DNA of 7,845 nt. Source: Thermodesulfovibrio sp. (GTDB taxonomy: Bacteria > Nitrospirota > Thermodesulfovibrionia > Thermodesulfovibrionales > JdFR-85). Below the pieces are notes generated by a model, which made no database searches, was not told where the DNA came from, and saw only the letters and a program-made list of their open reading frames with translations. This document shows, piece after piece, positions 5,267 through 7,845 of the stretch; position 1 is the first letter of the stretch, and each line of letters starts with the position of its first letter. The stretch spans positions 1 through 7,845 of the forward strand of contig JALUSH010000233.1 in NCBI GenBank assembly GCA_027016675.1, written 5' to 3'. A program made the position numbers and the translations under genes.

Positions 5267-6625
5267 CTAATTCTCTATTCCATATCTTTTGAGTTTTCTC
5301 CATAAGGAGACCCTGTCTATACCAAGGATTCTGGCAGCTTCAGACTTGTTTCCGCCTGTTTCATTTAATACCCATAGGATATAATTCTTTTCCTGTTCTT
5401 CAAGGGAGGGCATTCTGCCCTCTGAGGTTCTGAAGGTCTTTATGCTGAATCCTCTGAGGTCCTCTGGAAGATGAGCTATCTGCAGGGTATCACCCTTGCA
5501 AAGAGCCACAGCTCTTTCGATAATGTTTTCTAATTCCCGGATATTGCCAGGGAAGGTGTATGCTGAAAGCATATTGATGACATCTTCTGAAATCTCCGTA
5601 ACCTCCTTGCCCATGAGAGTAGAGTATTTTTTCAGAAAGTGGTAACTCAACAGATGCACATCGCCTTTTCTCTCTGAAAGTGGAGGGAGATAAAGGGTAA
5701 CAACATTAAGCCTGTAATACAGATCCTGTCTCAGTTCTCCACTTTCAAGGACGCTCTGGATATCCCGATTGGTTGCAGCAATAAACCTTACATCTACCTT
5801 TACAGGTTCTCTGCCACCCAGTCTGTAGAATTCTCTTTCCTGAATAACCCTCAGAAGTTTAACCTGCATGGAGGGGCTCATCTCGGTTATTTCATCCAGA
5901 AAGAGTGTACCGCCTGAAGTCATTTCAATAAGTCCCTGTTTTAAGAATGTGGCACCTGTAAAGGCACCTTTTTCATGACCAAAGAGTTCATTGGCAAGCA
6001 ACTCTTCTGTAAATGCTCCACAGTTCACTGCAATAAAAGGCTTGTCAGCCCTTTTGCTACAACTATGTATATAGCGTGCGACGAGCTCCTTGCCTGTACC
6101 ACTTTCACCCGTGATAAGGACATTGCAATCCGTAGGAGCTATCTCACGGGCTGTATCGAGTATTCTTAGCATCCGGGGGTCTTGGGTAATAATCATTACC
6201 TCTTCTGTAAGACTCTCAAGTTTATCTCTAAGCTGTCTGTTTTCTTTCTTGAGAAGTACTTTCTCAGAAGCCTCTCTTACCACCTTACGAACTTCGTCAA
6301 GCTTAAAGGGTTTGGTCAGATAATGATATGCACCATGTTTCATTGCCTCAATAGCAGTTTCAACGGTTGCATAACCAGTAATCATGATTACCTCAGTATC
6401 AGGGCTGATCTCTTTTGTTCTCTTCAGTATCTGTATCCCGTCTACTTTTTCCATTTTTAAATCAGTAAGTACCACATCAAATACCTCTCTGTTTAACATC
6501 TTCAGGGCATTCTGTCCACTTGTTGTACTTTTTACAATGTATCCTTCTTTTTTAAGCACATGCTGAAGATTCCTGATGGCAATCTTTTCATCATCCACAA
6601 TCAGTATCTTTATTTGTTCACTCAT
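5267..6625 (-). CDS. NtrC-family sigma-54-dependent response regulator
   Basis: This 452-residue cytoplasmic transcription activator has the full receiver, AAA+ and Fis-type HTH layout. The receiver (about 5-120) has the acidic pocket DDE (11-13), phospho-acceptor Asp55, Thr83 and Lys105. The AAA+ domain (about 145-375) has Walker A GESGTGKE (173-180), the sigma-54-contacting GAFTGA loop (220-225), Walker B TLFLDE (240-245), sensor I ATNRD, arginine-finger region RQDLYYRLN and sensor II GNIREL (360-365). The Fis-like helix-turn-helix, NKSEAARILGIDRVSLWRKL, ends at about 445. All key residues are intact, so it should be a working activator. Its start is 3 bases after the kinase stop codon, and the AAGGAG site lies inside the last kinase codons, so the two genes are co-expressed. 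A sigma-54 promoter and a matching inverted repeat follow immediately downstream, probably its targets. The signal is unknown. Confidence 0.95.
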   Translation of the reverse strand: MSEQIKILIVDDEKIAIRNLQHVLKKEGYIVKSTTSGQNALKMLNREVFDVVLTDLKMEKVDGIQILKRTKEISPDTEVIMITGYATVETAIEAMKHGAYHYLTKPFKLDEVRKVVREASEKVLLKKENRQLRDKLESLTEEVMIITQDPRMLRILDTAREIAPTDCNVLITGESGTGKELVARYIHSCSKRADKPFIAVNCGAFTEELLANELFGHEKGAFTGATFLKQGLIEMTSGGTLFLDEITEMSPSMQVKLLRVIQEREFYRLGGREPVKVDVRFIAATNRDIQSVLESGELRQDLYYRLNVVTLYLPPLSERKGDVHLLSYHFLKKYSTLMGKEVTEISEDVINMLSAYTFPGNIRELENIIERAVALCKGDTLQIAHLPEDLRGFSIKTFRTSEGRMPSLEEQEKNYILWVLNETGGNKSEAARILGIDRVSLWRKLKRYGIEN

Positions 6626-6628
6626 AGA

Positions 6629-7845
6629 TCACTCCTTTGGTAGTGTTATAGTAAATATTGTCCCCATATCAGGTGTGCTGTTTACAGAGATACTGCCATG
6701 ATGCCGCTTTATAATGTTGTGTGTAATAAACAGTCCCAGTCCAGTGCCTCTGCCCACTTCCTTTGTTGTAAAAAAAGGGTCGAAGATCTTCTGAAGCGCA
6801 TCTTTACTAATTCCCACTCCTGTATCTGAAACCTCTATATTCACAAGATTTTTATCAGTCTGATATGCCTTTATTTCCAGTCTTCCCTCTCGGGTTTTGT
6901 CAGACATGGAGTCAATTGCATTCTTGATAATATTAAGGAGGGCGTGCTGGAATCTCTGTTTATCCACTGTTATAACAAGGTTATCAGGCACGTGTATCTG
7001 AACTGTTATATGTGGTGGAATATCACTTCTGATAAACCTCAATGTCTCTGAGATCATATCAGAAACATTGATCGCTTCTTTCTTGAATGCCCTGTCCCTT
7101 GTATATTCAAGAACAGACCTCACTATGTCTCTTGCCCTGTCTGTCTCCTGAATAATCTGGTTGATGAGTTCCTTCTTGAACTCTCTATCATCTTCATCAA
7201 GTTCCTCAGAGAGTATCTCTGCTGATGTGGATATATTAGAGAGGGGATTGTTGATCTCATGGGCTATACCGGCAAGCATGGTTCCAAGGGATGTGAGTTT
7301 TTCAGATCGTATGATATCTCTTTGTGAAAATATCTCCTTAATCATTCTCTCGAAGGCATTTTTTAAGGAGACTATCTCCTGATCATTAGAACTGATGGAG
7401 AGCATTTCAAATTTGCCCGAAGCAATGCTGTTCATACTCTGTTCAAGTTCCTTTAAGGGTCTTATTACCAGAGCAGAGACCAGAATACCTATAATAACAG
7501 TGCCGCCAAAAAAAATTATTACAGAAATTATGAGGCTTCTTTTTGTTGAAACAATCGTATTTTTTATAATCTTTCTTTCTGAACTTGAAAGATGTTCTGC
7601 CAGTTCAGTGATGTCATGCCCTGTTTTTCTTATCAGTTCCTGGAGTTCAGGCAAGCTGTTTTTTGCAGCACTGGTGCTTTGAATTAGCATCCTGTATCTT
7701 TTCAGCATATCTGTTGCAACCTTTGAGGTTGATGTCTCACTGCTGAGACCCTTTATGCCAGAAAGTCTTATTGAGTCAAATTTTTTATAATTGCTATTCA
7801 ATATCATGATTGCATTATCAATGTATTCTTCCAGTTTTTCAAGAT
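6629..7845 (-). CDS. Membrane sensor histidine kinase, N-terminus beyond the window
   Basis: The frame stays open to the right edge, so the first ATG in view (7807) is probably internal: the codons before it read LEKLEEYIDNAI and look coding. Counting from that Met, residues 1-90 form a helical, probably periplasmic, sensor segment. A membrane helix follows at about 91-115. A HAMP linker begins at RPLKELE (116-122) and a HisKA domain carries H183 in AGIAHEINNPLS. The HATPase domain has an N-box LNIIKNAIDSM (291-301), G1 DTGVGI (328-333), F-box FDPFFTTKE (342-350) and G2 GRGTGLGL (352-359). No PAS domain lies between HAMP and HisKA. The HEINNPL box is typical of kinases paired with NtrC-type regulators, and the gene for one starts 3 bases downstream. 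All catalytic motifs are present. The ligand is not predictable. Confidence 0.93.
   Translation of the reverse strand, partial: LEKLEEYIDNAIMILNSNYKKFDSIRLSGIKGLSSETSTSKVATDMLKRYRMLIQSTSAAKNSLPELQELIRKTGHDITELAEHLSSSERKIIKNTIVSTKRSLIISVIIFFGGTVIIGILVSALVIRPLKELEQSMNSIASGKFEMLSISSNDQEIVSLKNAFERMIKEIFSQRDIIRSEKLTSLGTMLAGIAHEINNPLSNISTSAEILSEELDEDDREFKKELINQIIQETDRARDIVRSVLEYTRDRAFKKEAINVSDMISETLRFIRSDIPPHITVQIHVPDNLVITVDKQRFQHALLNIIKNAIDSMSDKTREGRLEIKAYQTDKNLVNIEVSDTGVGISKDALQKIFDPFFTTKEVGRGTGLGLFITHNIIKRHHGSISVNSTPDMGTIFTITLPKE

Noticed and set aside
7805..7807. ATG at 7807 as the true start of the histidine kinase
   Set aside because: The frame continues upstream without a stop to the window edge with plausible helical coding sequence (LEKLEEYIDNAI). 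A periplasmic sensor also normally needs an earlier membrane segment.

Overview
The window is a compact, bacterial-type region of moderately AT-rich DNA. Every gene has a strong AGGAGG-type ribosome binding site, intergenic gaps are short, and two operons converge. Anion exporter/importer genes, universal stress proteins and a sigma-54 two-component system suggest a Gram-negative, probably anaerobic, sulfur-cycling lineage such as Desulfobacterota or Nitrospirota. This is inferred from gene content only; no phylogenetic marker is present. No rRNA, tRNA, CRISPR array, insertion sequence or phage gene is visible.

Left, plus strand (1-2413): a sigma-70-like promoter (TTGACT/TATCAT, 89-118) precedes a three-gene operon. 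The genes are a TauE/SafE-family membrane exporter (195-1157), a small three-helix membrane protein resembling the DUF1634 partners of TauE (1162-1575), and a tandem two-domain UspA protein with two intact ATP-binding motifs (1577-2413). The genes are separated by 4 bases and 1 base. A 12-bp stem-loop (2441-2469) separates this operon from the convergent one.

Right, minus strand (7845 down to 2483), in transcription order: a membrane histidine kinase cut by the window edge (6629-7845), a complete NtrC-type sigma-54 response regulator (5267-6625), a degenerate Usp-like protein with an unusual helical N-terminus (4447-5100), and an SLC13/DASS permease with two TrkA-C (RCK_C) domains in its central loop (2483-4285).

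The most informative finding is in the gap between the response regulator and the Usp-like gene. It holds a near-consensus -24/-12 sigma-54 promoter (TGGCATC-N4-TTGC, minus strand, 5170-5184). A 17-bp inverted repeat, TGTTGC-N5-GCAACA (5248-5264), lies about 98 bp upstream of the predicted start, where an NtrC-family enhancer site would be. A weak IHF-like sequence lies between them. The sequence therefore suggests a self-contained circuit: kinase, then sigma-54 activator, then induction of a Usp-like protein and probably the SLC13 anion permease. A TauE exporter operon with its own Usp protein sits opposite. The transported substrates (sulfite, sulfate, sulfonate or a dicarboxylate) cannot be read from the sequence.
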